Source: CAZASK01 sp964487845
Lineage (GTDB): Bacteria; Chlamydiota; Chlamydiia; Chlamydiales; FEN-1388
NCBI GenBank assembly: GCA_964487845.1
Contig: CAZASK010000036.1
Span: forward strand, 1-13,121
Direction of reading: 5' to 3'
DNA: 13,121 nucleotides
The position numbers and the translations under genes are program-made. This document shows positions 1 through 7,581 of this stretch, one piece after another (position 1 is the first letter of the stretch; the number at the start of each line of letters is the position of its first letter). The notes beneath the pieces are model-generated. The model did no database searches. It was not told the origin of the DNA and worked only from the letters and a program-made list of their open reading frames with translations.

Positions 1-52
1 ATAGGAAATTTCTAAATTGGTGAAATAGGAAATTTTAAACTTGGTTTAACAT
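1..52. repeat. Left copy of perfect inverted terminal repeat
   Basis: Bases 1-52 are the exact reverse complement of 13070-13121; the match breaks at base 53 (T here, A expected from the other end). The repeat contains two imperfect 21-bp units at 1-21 and 25-45, both starting ATAGGAAATTT and ending TTGGT, with 18 of 21 bases identical and a 24-bp period. Paired binding units of this kind are known in transposase-recognised ends, so my inference is that this is the terminus of an insertion sequence whose body lies outside the window. The unit could equally be part of a short tandem array running off the edge. No transposase is visible, so the element family cannot be named. Confidence 0.9.
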
Positions 53-150
53 TAAAACATTAACATTGTGTCGCACCAATTTTAAAATTTCGGCCTGGTT
101 GAAGGGAAGGTCACAGTTTTTGAAAAAAAAGATGTTTTTTAAGAGAGCTG

Positions 151-179
151 TTGCAAAAGGGTGTGCAAGCTGTTATCAT
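151..179 (+). promoter_or_regulatory. Probable sigma70-type promoter of the efp-accB-accC operon
   Basis: A TTGCAA hexamer at 151-156 and TATCAT at 174-179 are separated by 17 bp, close to consensus, and lie 34 bp before the efp start. Transcription would begin near 186. An A8 run (123-130) and a T6 run (135-140) just upstream could act as an UP-like AT-rich element. Nothing else is recognisable between the left terminal repeat and this promoter, except AACATTAA iterated at 48-67. Confidence 0.6.
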
Positions 180-212
180 TCTACTCAATGAAATATCAAA
201 GAGGACTGTATT

Positions 213-770
213 ATGGTCTTGAGTAGTCAGTTAACTCCTGGGCTTACCATTTCGATGAACGGGAAGCTATATCGTGTTGAATCTGCTCTTAAGGTGACGG
301 TAGCGAAGGGTAACTCGTTTATCAAAGTAAAGCTTCGAGATATCGATTCTCAAGAGCTGATAGAGAAAAACTTAAAGCCAACGCAGCATGTAGATGAAGT
401 TCAGTTGCAAGATAGAAAGCTTGAGTTTCTCTACCCTGAGAAAAAACAGTTTCTTTTCCTCGACGTGGCTACTTTAGATCAAGTAGCAGTGCCAGCAGCT
501 ATTGTTGGTAACAAAGTACACTATCTCAAAGAGGGGATCGATGTAAAAGCCTCCTTTTATGGCTCTCAGATTTTCGCAATCGAGCTACCACAATTTCTTG
601 AGTTGATGGTGTCAAGTATCGCCTATGAAAAGGCAAGTAAAAAAGTACAAACTGCTGCCAAAATTGCCCACCTGGAAACGGGTGCTGAAATAGAAGTGCC
701 CCCCTTTATAGAGGTGGGTGATATTGTGAAAGTTGACCCTCGAACAAATGAATTTATACAGCGAGTCTAA
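213..770 (+). CDS. efp: Elongation factor P (chlamydial EF-P-1-like paralogue)
   Basis: EF-P binds between the P and E sites of the ribosome and stimulates peptide-bond formation at polyproline stretches. The 185-residue length is normal for the family. The N-terminal KOW-like domain (about 1-62) carries the loop VAKGNSF, with Lys32 at the position usually modified (Lys34 in E. coli). Two OB domains follow, and the C-terminal one has the family signature: LETGAEIEVPPFIEVGD, then KVDPRTNEFIQRV. GAGGA lies 8 bases before the ATG. Chlamydiae usually have two EF-P genes, and the one beside accB-accC corresponds to Chlamydia efp1 as I remember it. No modification enzyme gene (EpmA/EpmB) is in the window, so whether Lys32 is modified cannot be told. 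Confidence 0.95.
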   Translation: MVLSSQLTPGLTISMNGKLYRVESALKVTVAKGNSFIKVKLRDIDSQELIEKNLKPTQHVDEVQLQDRKLEFLYPEKKQFLFLDVATLDQVAVPAAIVGNKVHYLKEGIDVKASFYGSQIFAIELPQFLELMVSSIAYEKASKKVQTAAKIAHLETGAEIEVPPFIEVGDIVKVDPRTNEFIQRV

Positions 771-784
771 GGAGTTGTAACTGT

Positions 785-1282
785 ATGGAAGTAAAGCAAA
801 TAAATCAGCTTATGCTAGCTATGGGCCGCACAGGCATCAAAAAGCTTGTCATGAAGCAAGATAATTTTGAGCTGCATTTAGAAAGGGAAGAAAAAGCTCC
901 TGTCCGCACTTTTGATCCCGCGATGGAGATCGAAGAAAATCCTATGCGGCAAGACTTTGAGAAACATCGCCAAGCAGGTGTTGTTGCTGTTCAAGTAGAT
1001 TCTACAAGACAGTCGAAAAATAGTGATGAGAAAGAAGACTCGATGAGTGTTTTTGTAACCTCACCAATGGTAGGAACGGTCTATCATTCGCCATCTCCTA
1101 ATGATCCTCCTTTCGTCAAAGTAGGCGATCGAATTGAAAAAAATACAGTAGTATGCATCGTTGAAGCAATGAAAGTGATGAATGAAGTCAAGGCGGGCGT
1201 TGCGGGCATTGTAGCAGAAGTGCTCGTAGATCATAGCCATCCTGTTGAATTTGGCACAAAAATCCTCCGTATCATCCCATAA
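785..1282 (+). CDS. accB: Biotin carboxyl carrier protein of acetyl-CoA carboxylase
   Basis: AccB carries the biotin that shuttles a carboxyl group from biotin carboxylase (AccC) to the carboxyltransferase (AccAD), making malonyl-CoA for fatty acid synthesis. The protein has 165 residues: an N-terminal segment typical of bacterial BCCP (1-35), a charged linker (about 36-88) that is not the Pro/Ala-rich kind of E. coli, and a biotinyl domain (89-165). The biotinylation motif EAMKVMNEV is intact, with Lys130 as the acceptor. The gene starts 14 bp after efp, with GGAG just downstream of the efp stop. It is cotranscribed with efp and accC. Confidence 0.96.
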   Translation: MEVKQINQLMLAMGRTGIKKLVMKQDNFELHLEREEKAPVRTFDPAMEIEENPMRQDFEKHRQAGVVAVQVDSTRQSKNSDEKEDSMSVFVTSPMVGTVYHSPSPNDPPFVKVGDRIEKNTVVCIVEAMKVMNEVKAGVAGIVAEVLVDHSHPVEFGTKILRIIP

Positions 1283-1318
1283 ACGAATCCTGAGCTATTT
1301 TTCATAAGAGGTCTATGC

Positions 1319-2686
1319 ATGCAAAAAGTTCTGGTGGCAAATAGAGGCGAAATTGCGGTGCGCATTATACGAGCGTGCCATGATTTAGGGCTGTCAACAG
1401 TAGCCGTCTACTCAGAGGTTGATAGAGAAGCGCTTCACGTCCTTCATGCCGATGAGGCAATATGTATTGGCGAGGGGCCTTCCCATCGCTCCTATCTGAA
1501 AATCCCCCATATCCTTTCTGCATGTGAAATCACAGGCGCTGATGCTATCCACCCAGGATATGGATTTTTGAGCGAGAATGCTAACTTCGCATCTATCTGC
1601 GAAAGCTGTGGATTGAACTTTATAGGACCATCGCATCAGGCTATCCATCTTCTCGGTGACAAATCTCAGGCAAAGGCGATAGCCAAGAAAGCGGGCTGCC
1701 CTGTTATCCCTGGATCTGATGGCATTATTGATGATCCCAAAGAAGCTGCAGTGGTAGCGAAAAAGTTTGGGTTCCCTATTTTTATCAAAGCTGTCGCTGG
1801 CGGGGGAGGAAAGGGAATACGTATTGCTCATTCCGAAGATGAATTCCATCGTCTTTTCCTTGCAGCACGCGCTGAGGCAGAGGCAAATTTCGGCAATCCC
1901 GATATTTATCTTGAGAAGATGATCATGAACCCGCGCCATATAGAAATCCAGATCATGGGGGACAAGTATGGGAATTATGTCCATCTAGGCGAGCGTGATT
2001 GTACGATTCAGAGAAGAAGGCAAAAGTTGATCGAAGAGGCGCCAAGTCCTGTACTCAGTGAAAAGCTCCGCTCCAAGATAGGAGAAGCTGCTGTAAAAAT
2101 TGCAAAAGAAGCAAACTATCACTCTGTGGGGACGGTCGAATTTTTGCTTGATAAAGATCATAACTTCTACTTTATGGAAGTGAATACACGTGTTCAGGTA
2201 GAGCATACTGTGACTGAAGAACTAACAGGTGTTGATATCGTAAAACAGCAGATTTTGATAGCGAAAGGAGAAAAGCTACCCTTCAAGCAAAAAGAGATCT
2301 CCTTCTCAGGGCACATTATGCAATTTCGTATCAATGCAGAAGATCCCTCTCATAACTTTGCACCTTCACCGGGTAGGCTCGAATATTACGTCCCGTCAGG
2401 TGGGCCTCATGTGCGTGTTGATAGCGCTTGTTATAGCGGCTATTCAATTCCCCCGAACTATGATTCTATGATTGGCAAACTTATCGTCCGTGGTGAGGAT
2501 CGATCAGAGGCTATCGCTCGAAGTAAGCGTGCATTGCGAGAATTTCATATTGGCGGTGTAAAAACGACAATACCATTTCATCTTGATGTCCTCGATCATC
2601 CTGAATTTATAGATAAGGAGTATGATCTTGGGTATGTTGACGATCTGATTGCAAAGGGATATCAATTCGGGAAAAGCGACGTTTAG
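1319..2686 (+). CDS. accC: Biotin carboxylase subunit of acetyl-CoA carboxylase
   Basis: AccC uses ATP and bicarbonate to carboxylate the biotin on AccB. The 455-residue length is standard. Order: N-terminal Rossmann-like domain (KVLVANRGEIAVRI near the start), central ATP-grasp domain with the glycine-rich loop AGGGGKGIRI (Lys157 just before it), and the active-site strand MEVNTRVQVEH (286-296) with the catalytic Glu/Asn/Arg/Glu set. A biotin carboxylase C-terminal domain follows (about 330-440). At residue 234 the motif reads QRRRQK, with Arg where E. coli has His236. This position also varies in other lineages (Asn in cyanobacteria and plastids), so it is probably lineage variation. AGAGG precedes the ATG at 1319; another ATG at 1315 is out of frame. 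Accs A and D are not in the window. Confidence 0.97.
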   Translation: MQKVLVANRGEIAVRIIRACHDLGLSTVAVYSEVDREALHVLHADEAICIGEGPSHRSYLKIPHILSACEITGADAIHPGYGFLSENANFASICESCGLNFIGPSHQAIHLLGDKSQAKAIAKKAGCPVIPGSDGIIDDPKEAAVVAKKFGFPIFIKAVAGGGGKGIRIAHSEDEFHRLFLAARAEAEANFGNPDIYLEKMIMNPRHIEIQIMGDKYGNYVHLGERDCTIQRRRQKLIEEAPSPVLSEKLRSKIGEAAVKIAKEANYHSVGTVEFLLDKDHNFYFMEVNTRVQVEHTVTEELTGVDIVKQQILIAKGEKLPFKQKEISFSGHIMQFRINAEDPSHNFAPSPGRLEYYVPSGGPHVRVDSACYSGYSIPPNYDSMIGKLIVRGEDRSEAIARSKRALREFHIGGVKTTIPFHLDVLDHPEFIDKEYDLGYVDDLIAKGYQFGKSDV

Positions 2687-2697
2687 TGATGTAACCT

Positions 2698-2722
2698 GTT
2701 AAGCGTAAGTAGCTTACGTAAC
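2698..2722. other. Stem-loop after accC, without a T tract
   Basis: CGTAAG (2704-2709) and CTTACG (2713-2718) form a 6-bp stem with a 3-base loop. It extends through GTTA (2698-2701) and TAAC (2719-2722) across a 2-base bulge. It sits 11 bp after the accC stop. No run of T follows on the plus strand, so it is not a typical intrinsic terminator. It may protect the 3' end of the acc message or attenuate read-through into the MATE gene. Confidence 0.35.
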
Positions 2723-2776
2723 GGCTCCTTTGCCTTGAAAAGAAGCAAGTGATGTGCTACGCTCGAATCAACAAGC

Positions 2777-4204
2777 ATGGCATTTACTCCTATGGTCAAT
2801 ACTTCTCAAGCACATGACCATCCTCCTGGTCAGCTTACGCGATTTTCAGTTGGTTCTATGAGAGAGCTATGGTCTCTCTCCTATCCACTGATGCTTTCTC
2901 TTTTTAGCGTTGGTATTATGATCCTTTGTGATCGTCTTTTTTTGGCGTCACTATCCGCGGAAGCGTTCAATGGTGTTTCAGAAGCCGCCATGGTCTTCAT
3001 GACATTTGAATTTAGTATTGTGACACTTGCAGCAGTAGCTGAGGTTTTGGTGGGAAGAGCGTATGGAGCCAGGCTATTTAGTCAAGTATCTCGCCCCGTA
3101 TGGGCGATGATATGGATGGGATTGGCTACAGTTGTTATTTTTTATCCGATTGCAATATGGGGAGCCGACTTTCTCTTTTATGGATCACCTTACGCAGAGG
3201 TTGCCAAAGACTTTTTCTGTACCCTTTGCTTTTTTGGACCTATTCTTCCTGTAAATGCAGCGCTTTCTTCTTTTTGGATAGGACGTGGCAGAGTCGCTTT
3301 TGTTACGCTTCTCGTCTCGTTCTGTAGCTGTCTGAACATAGGCCTTGATTATCTATTTATCTATGGTGACGAGTTCTGGTTTGGCGATATTCCATCGATG
3401 GGGGTATTTGGCGCGGCACTTGGCACTGGTATTGCCCAGCTTGTGCTTGCTCTTTTATTATTCACGGCTTTTTTGAGGCGGAAATATCAGATAAAATATA
3501 ATTCACATAGCTGTTCATTTGACTTTTCTATATGGAAGCAAGCCTTTGTTCTTGGCTTTCCGCAAGCTCTTGCAATGCTCATTCAGTGCGCGGCTTGGTC
3601 ATTTTTCTTTCGAATCATGAGCATTTCAAGTGAGCAGCATGCTCTTGTGTGTGGAATTGCGCAAGCGGTCTTTTTCTTTTTTAATTTTGTTATTGAAGGA
3701 ATGAGTAAAGCCACGACTACAGTGGTTTCGAATCTCATCGGAGCGAAGCGATATGCTGAAATTGCAGCAGTAGTGAGAGCAGGGCTACAGCTTCTTTTTC
3801 TTTTTGCCATGGGGGTGTGTGGTGTGATATTTATTGCACCAAATTGGTTTCTCCATTGGTTTTTACCTCCTGATATACAGTATAACGTAGAGGTAGTGAC
3901 ATCGTTGCACGCCTCTCTTTTTTGGATTTGGCTCACGTTAATGGGTGAAGCTTTGCTTTTTCTTTTTTCTGGGGTATTACTCGCCTTTGGTGACACACGC
4001 TTTATTTTACTGACAAGCTCTGTCTGTGTATGGTTATTTGCTGTGTTGCCAACGGCTATTGTGATTCTTATGTTTCACCAAGGTCCAGAAAGTGCTTTTG
4101 CTGTTGTCAGCCTCTATTATGCTGTGGCAGGCACCTTCTATTGGCTGAGGATACAGAGACGCCTAGCAATCCACGCTATACCGGCTGCGTACGAATTAAA
4201 ATAG
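2777..4204 (+). CDS. MATE-family efflux transporter (NorM/DinF-like)
   Basis: This is an inner-membrane antiporter predicted to export cationic compounds or drugs in exchange for Na+ or H+. The 475 residues are strongly hydrophobic, consistent with 12 transmembrane helices in two six-helix halves. They carry MATE-like features: the first-helix region with SYPLMLSLFSVGIMILCDRL (about residues 35-54), GVFGAALGTGIAQ at the end of the first half, and NLIGAKRY in the second half. The start is uncertain: no clear Shine-Dalgarno precedes 2777, and Met6 (2792) is an alternative. A weak promoter-like pair, TTGAAA (2735-2740) and TACGCT (2758-2763), could serve it. The last 29 bp overlap the 3' end of the convergent minus-strand gene. 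The substrate cannot be told. Confidence 0.88.
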   Translation: MAFTPMVNTSQAHDHPPGQLTRFSVGSMRELWSLSYPLMLSLFSVGIMILCDRLFLASLSAEAFNGVSEAAMVFMTFEFSIVTLAAVAEVLVGRAYGARLFSQVSRPVWAMIWMGLATVVIFYPIAIWGADFLFYGSPYAEVAKDFFCTLCFFGPILPVNAALSSFWIGRGRVAFVTLLVSFCSCLNIGLDYLFIYGDEFWFGDIPSMGVFGAALGTGIAQLVLALLLFTAFLRRKYQIKYNSHSCSFDFSIWKQAFVLGFPQALAMLIQCAAWSFFFRIMSISSEQHALVCGIAQAVFFFFNFVIEGMSKATTTVVSNLIGAKRYAEIAAVVRAGLQLLFLFAMGVCGVIFIAPNWFLHWFLPPDIQYNVEVVTSLHASLFWIWLTLMGEALLFLFSGVLLAFGDTRFILLTSSVCVWLFAVLPTAIVILMFHQGPESAFAVVSLYYAVAGTFYWLRIQRRLAIHAIPAAYELK

Positions 4205-5408
4205 TTTTTGCTTTAAACAGTGTGGTTTCTTTTACAACGATTTCTATTGGCTCTATGTAGAGTTTGTCATCAACAGCTGGATTTCTTCCTAAAATCTGCT
4301 CGATGAGTTCTGCAAAAGTACGGCATCCCTGAGGGTCAATATGTAGTCCATACGCTTCATTAAAATCTTGAATTGCCGTATCTGCCGAAAAACTTTTTTC
4401 AAGGTAGATTGGAGTGTGTAAGTTTTCAGCAGGCTCCTCTTGGAAGAAGAGCTCTTCTAGAATGTCATCGATTGTAATGACGCCAGCTGGTATGCCTGCT
4501 TGATTGAGCACAAGTGCAATAGGAAGATTTTGCTTTTGAAGATGCTTAAAAAGCTCAAAGCCTGTTGTATTTTCAGAGACAACTGTGACATCTTGCACGT
4601 ATTCATACACGCGTTTTGAATTGCTGGCATCTAAGAGATCTTGAGGTCTTATAATACCGACAATCTTTTGCTCTGAGCGATGATAGACGGGAATATACGT
4701 ACAATCGGACGAAAGGAATACTTCTTTGAGTTGGCCAACAGTAGTGCGCGCTGACACACAAGGGATTTGTATCAACTTTTCCATAAGTTGATAGGCGCGT
4801 TTGCTTTTTAAAGAAAAAATATTGGCGACAATATCATTGACATGTTTGTCCGCAGGTGCTGTTTTTGGCAATTCACTTTCTTCGATGAGCTTTTGAATTT
4901 CTTCACGGGTTAAAAAAGCAGTTGTCTCTTTTGCCTGACTGCCCCCCAGGATTGTACTGATATAGCGAAAAAATATATCGACAACACGAGAAAAAGGGGA
5001 GAGGCATACAGCACTTATATAGAGAAATGGAATGCCCAGTTTTGCCATGTGTTCTGCATATATTCGCGCTGCAAACATAGGTATCAATTCTCCAAAGAGG
5101 AGAACAAAGGGGATATGGGTAATGGGGGCAAGATTAGGGTTGTAACCAAGAGCTTCATAGAGCCTTCGTGCACACTCAGAACTTGCCATCAAAGATACAT
5201 TTACGCCGATCAATGTTGTGCTAAAAAGTTGAGTCGGATTTTCTAGTAGCTTATGGAGCCATACCGCCCACGGCTTTTTCTCCGAGGCATAATATTCGAT
5301 GCGTAATTTATTGAACGAGATGCATGCCATCTCTTGTGTAGAATAAAAAGACATGATCATAGTCCATACGATGGTGGAGATGAGCCAGAAGATGACTTCA
5401 TGTGTCAT
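4176..5408 (-). CDS. CNNM/CorC-family membrane protein with CBS pair (second copy)
   Basis: The 410 residues form a DUF21/CNNM transmembrane domain (about 1-170), a CBS-domain pair (about 203-325) and a C-terminal CorC/HlyC-type transporter-associated domain (about 333-408). Family members act in Mg2+ or other cation transport; older annotations call them hemolysin-like (TlyC). The sequence is degenerate compared with its neighbour: the CNNM motif GELLPK reads GELIPM (106-111), and the first-helix SSSEIA motif reads YSTQEMA. Both lie at positions expected to matter for ion binding, so this copy may have a regulatory role or partner its neighbour. Its ATG overlaps the stop of the upstream gene (ATGA), implying translational coupling and balanced expression. 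Chlamydia also has an adjacent pair of such genes, as I recall (CT256/CT257). The 3' end overlaps the MATE gene by 29 bp. Confidence 0.88.
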   Translation of the reverse strand: MTHEVIFWLISTIVWTMIMSFYSTQEMACISFNKLRIEYYASEKKPWAVWLHKLLENPTQLFSTTLIGVNVSLMASSECARRLYEALGYNPNLAPITHIPFVLLFGELIPMFAARIYAEHMAKLGIPFLYISAVCLSPFSRVVDIFFRYISTILGGSQAKETTAFLTREEIQKLIEESELPKTAPADKHVNDIVANIFSLKSKRAYQLMEKLIQIPCVSARTTVGQLKEVFLSSDCTYIPVYHRSEQKIVGIIRPQDLLDASNSKRVYEYVQDVTVVSENTTGFELFKHLQKQNLPIALVLNQAGIPAGVITIDDILEELFFQEEPAENLHTPIYLEKSFSADTAIQDFNEAYGLHIDPQGCRTFAELIEQILGRNPAVDDKLYIEPIEIVVKETTLFKAKTILIRTQPV

Positions 5409-6676
5409 GTATCACCTGCTTTTTTCCCACCATCTCTTTGGATATATATTTTGGTTACATGTGTTGGTTCTGCGCCAAGAATGCGAAAAAACAACCCCTC
5501 ATTTTGTACTGTCTCGCCTGTCTTTGGTATAGAACCTAATATTTCAGTGAGATAGCCTCCTACTGTTACAGCATGATGTTTGCTGACAAGGTGAACATCA
5601 TAGAGATCTCGAAGATCTTGCAACGCCATTTTCGAGTGGGCGATAATGGCATCACTGGAAACACGTGTATACTCGATAGAGGCTTCTTTTGGCGCTGCCT
5701 CTTTTGTCAAAATTTCAGCGAGTTCTTCCCTTCTGATCAGACCAGAAAATGCTCCATATTCATCCACTACAACCGCCATTTGTTTTTGTTGTTGCAAAAG
5801 CGCTTGCAGAAGAATTTTGATAGGAGAGGTCTCAGGGATGAAAAATGGAGTGCGTATAATTTTTGCAAGGTCATCTTGATGATGTATCTGTTCGCGATGG
5901 GTAAAGTAATCTTTCGCGCAGATGGTACCGATGATTTGCTCTTGTCCGCTTGCGCACGATCCCTCTTCGTTTGCAATACAGATGAGAACTTCTGAGTGTT
6001 GTTTCAAGAGGAATATAAGTTTTGTTAAAGGAAGAGCTTTATTGTAAAAGGAGACGTCTTGTCTTGGGATCATCAGATCTTTTACTCTCCGCTCCTCTAA
6101 GCTCAGATAGCCTTGGATAAAAGCCAATTCATCTTTATGGATAAGTCCTGCATTCTGAGATGCTAAAAGGGCATGCTCGAGCTCGTCGGCAGAGAGAGGT
6201 TTTTCTGCTTTTAAAAAGAAAAACAAAATGCGCGAGAAGAAGTCAGCGAATTCTGTGATTACATGGCGCAGTGGTTTTGTCATCCGTTGTACGACATTAT
6301 AGATCGGAGCAGTAGCAAGGCTTATCGACTCGTTGTAGAGTAGGCCGAGATATTTTGGCAAAAGCTCTCCAAAGATGAGGATAAGGAACAGGGGAACACC
6401 TACTTTGAGCTGCCAGTTGCCATCATCTGGGAAGAGATCGGACGTCAGATTTTGTACGAGAATATTCGCAATCGTGTTCAGCAAAAATATAGTAACGAGC
6501 AAGCTTTTTGACTGTGTCAGAAGTTTTGCGATGAGGCGTTTTTTGGGATCCAGTTGGTGTCGATAGCTTTTGAGTTTATTAGAGGGCAGTGAAAAAAGAG
6601 CGATCTCTGAGCTGGAAAGAGCACTTGAAAGGAGAGTGAGGGCAATAATTAAGAAAATGACAAAGATAGTTTCCAT
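5405..6676 (-). CDS. CNNM/CorC-family membrane protein with CBS pair (first copy)
   Basis: The 423 residues have canonical CNNM architecture: an N-terminal membrane domain with SSSEIALFSLPSNKL (21-35), NTIAN (67-71) and GELLPK (103-108). A cytoplasmic CBS pair follows, the first beginning around RRVKDLMIPRQDV (196-208) and the second around MAVVVDEYGAFSGLIRREEL (300-319). The C-terminal CorC/HlyC domain includes GGYLTEILGSIPKTGE (373-388). The predicted role is divalent cation transport or its regulation, with the CBS pair probably sensing a nucleotide. The gene begins 4 bp after the FtsB-like gene's stop and ends in an ATGA overlap with its paralogue, so it sits in the middle of a tight minus-strand operon. 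Confidence 0.9.
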   Translation of the reverse strand: METIFVIFLIIALTLLSSALSSSEIALFSLPSNKLKSYRHQLDPKKRLIAKLLTQSKSLLVTIFLLNTIANILVQNLTSDLFPDDGNWQLKVGVPLFLILIFGELLPKYLGLLYNESISLATAPIYNVVQRMTKPLRHVITEFADFFSRILFFFLKAEKPLSADELEHALLASQNAGLIHKDELAFIQGYLSLEERRVKDLMIPRQDVSFYNKALPLTKLIFLLKQHSEVLICIANEEGSCASGQEQIIGTICAKDYFTHREQIHHQDDLAKIIRTPFFIPETSPIKILLQALLQQQKQMAVVVDEYGAFSGLIRREELAEILTKEAAPKEASIEYTRVSSDAIIAHSKMALQDLRDLYDVHLVSKHHAVTVGGYLTEILGSIPKTGETVQNEGLFFRILGAEPTHVTKIYIQRDGGKKAGDT

Positions 6677-6680
6677 TCAC

Positions 6681-6959
6681 TTATTCATGTATAAAAATCT
6701 CGATGTAGCCATCAGGTACGAGACCTAGTTTTCTCATCAGCACCAATTCAATCCACTCAGGGTCATTTTGACTGTTGATTTCGCGTCTGAGCTGATCTCT
6801 TTTTTTTTCTGCTCGCAAAAGCTCACTCTCAAGAGTGAGTCTGCGAGCTTCAAGGCGGCACATCTGCTTGGCTATCTTATAACTGCCCTGCTCATAGAGA
6901 CAAAGGGCAGTGATGATAAAAAGAGAGAGCCACATGTAGGGCGCGATGTATGTTCTCAT
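6681..6959 (-). CDS. FtsB/DivIC-like septum-associated small membrane protein
   Basis: This 92-residue bitopic protein has a short N-terminus, one transmembrane helix (about 6-22), a charged coiled coil (about 27-63, many Leu/Arg/Glu) and a C-terminal segment DPEWIELVLMRKLGLVPDG (66-84). That segment resembles the 'D-P-x-x-I-E-x-x-A-R-x-x-L-G-x-V-x-x-G' pattern of FtsB/DivIC proteins, which bridge the divisome through FtsL and FtsQ. Chlamydiae divide without FtsZ but retain some divisome parts, so such a protein is plausible. The start ATG overlaps the dcd stop (ATGA), and the next gene begins 4 bp downstream. A generic coiled-coil membrane protein remains possible. Confidence 0.65.
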   Translation of the reverse strand: MRTYIAPYMWLSLFIITALCLYEQGSYKIAKQMCRLEARRLTLESELLRAEKKRDQLRREINSQNDPEWIELVLMRKLGLVPDGYIEIFIHE

Positions 6960-7522
6960 ACGGTAGGGCCGACAATACCTACTTGATGCATATATTTTCC
7001 TTTTCTGTCTGCATATGATACCTCGCAGGGCTGATTCGATTGGAAAAAGACGACTTGGGCGAGCCCCTCGTCGGCATATATCTTTGCAGGCAGCGGTGTT
7101 GTATTGGAAATTTCAAGGGTGACATAGCCCTCCCATTCCGGCTCAAAAGGGGTGACGTTGACGATGATGCCACAGCGTGCATAGGTAGATTTCCCGATAC
7201 AAAACGCAAGGACATCGCGTGGAATGCGAAAATACTCAACGCTTCTTGCGAGAGCAAATGAATTAGGGGGGATGATGCATTCTTTGGTCTTTATTTCAAC
7301 GAACGAATCATCACGAAACTGCTTCGGATCGACGATGCTGTTGTAGACATTGGTAAACACTTTAAATTCATCTGCTACTCTTAGGTCATATCCAAAGCTG
7401 GAGAGCCCATAGCTGACGCACTTGAGGCCATCTTGTGTATAACGGATAAGGTGGTCTACAAAGGGTTCAATCATCCCATTTTCGAGTGATTGTTTTTTAA
7501 TCCATGCATCGCTTTTTAACAT
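6956..7522 (-). CDS. dcd: dCTP deaminase
   Basis: Dcd converts dCTP to dUTP in the pyrimidine deoxynucleotide pathway leading to dTTP. Some homologues also hydrolyse dUTP to dUMP. Counting from the ATG at 7522 it has 188 residues. Visible motifs are SYGLSSFGYDLRV (37-49), GKSTYARCGI (110-119, Ser112 and Arg116) and TLEISN, with catalytic Glu137 matching E. coli Glu138; a flexible C-terminal lid follows. The sequence resembles chlamydial Dcd. An ATG two codons upstream (7528) is possible. I prefer 7522 because the weak GCGAG is spaced 6 bases from it but directly abuts 7528. The ORF ends in an ATGA overlap with the FtsB-like gene. Confidence 0.95.
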   Translation of the reverse strand: MLKSDAWIKKQSLENGMIEPFVDHLIRYTQDGLKCVSYGLSSFGYDLRVADEFKVFTNVYNSIVDPKQFRDDSFVEIKTKECIIPPNSFALARSVEYFRIPRDVLAFCIGKSTYARCGIIVNVTPFEPEWEGYVTLEISNTTPLPAKIYADEGLAQVVFFQSNQPCEVSYADRKGKYMHQVGIVGPTV

Positions 7523-7551
7523 GTACATCTCGCTTGTTTATGTTTTTTGTT

Positions 7552-7581
7552 ACTATAGTGGAGTTATTGGTTTATCGGCAA
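7552..7581 (-). promoter_or_regulatory. Probable promoter for dcd and downstream genes
   Basis: On the minus strand TTGCCG (complement of 7576-7581) and TATAGT (complement of 7552-7557) are separated by 18 bp. Transcription would begin near 7545, giving a leader of about 20 bases before dcd. The -35 region lies inside the 3' end of the NUDIX gene, so dcd, the FtsB-like gene and the CNNM pair could be expressed independently of the NUDIX gene. Confidence 0.5.

Noticed and set aside
1..52. Terminal repeat as a CRISPR repeat
   Set aside because: The two units are separated by only 3 bp with no spacers, and the arrangement is inverted at the two ends of the window.
1412..1984. 190-codon minus-strand frame opposite accC
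   Set aside because: It lies wholly opposite a well-conserved gene, and its translation has no recognisable domain.
2698..2722. Stem-loop after accC as a rho-independent terminator
   Set aside because: No T tract follows on either side, so it is listed only as a stem-loop.
3583..3996. 137-codon minus-strand frame opposite the MATE gene
   Set aside because: It is the antisense shadow of a transmembrane gene, without ribosome-binding site or homology.
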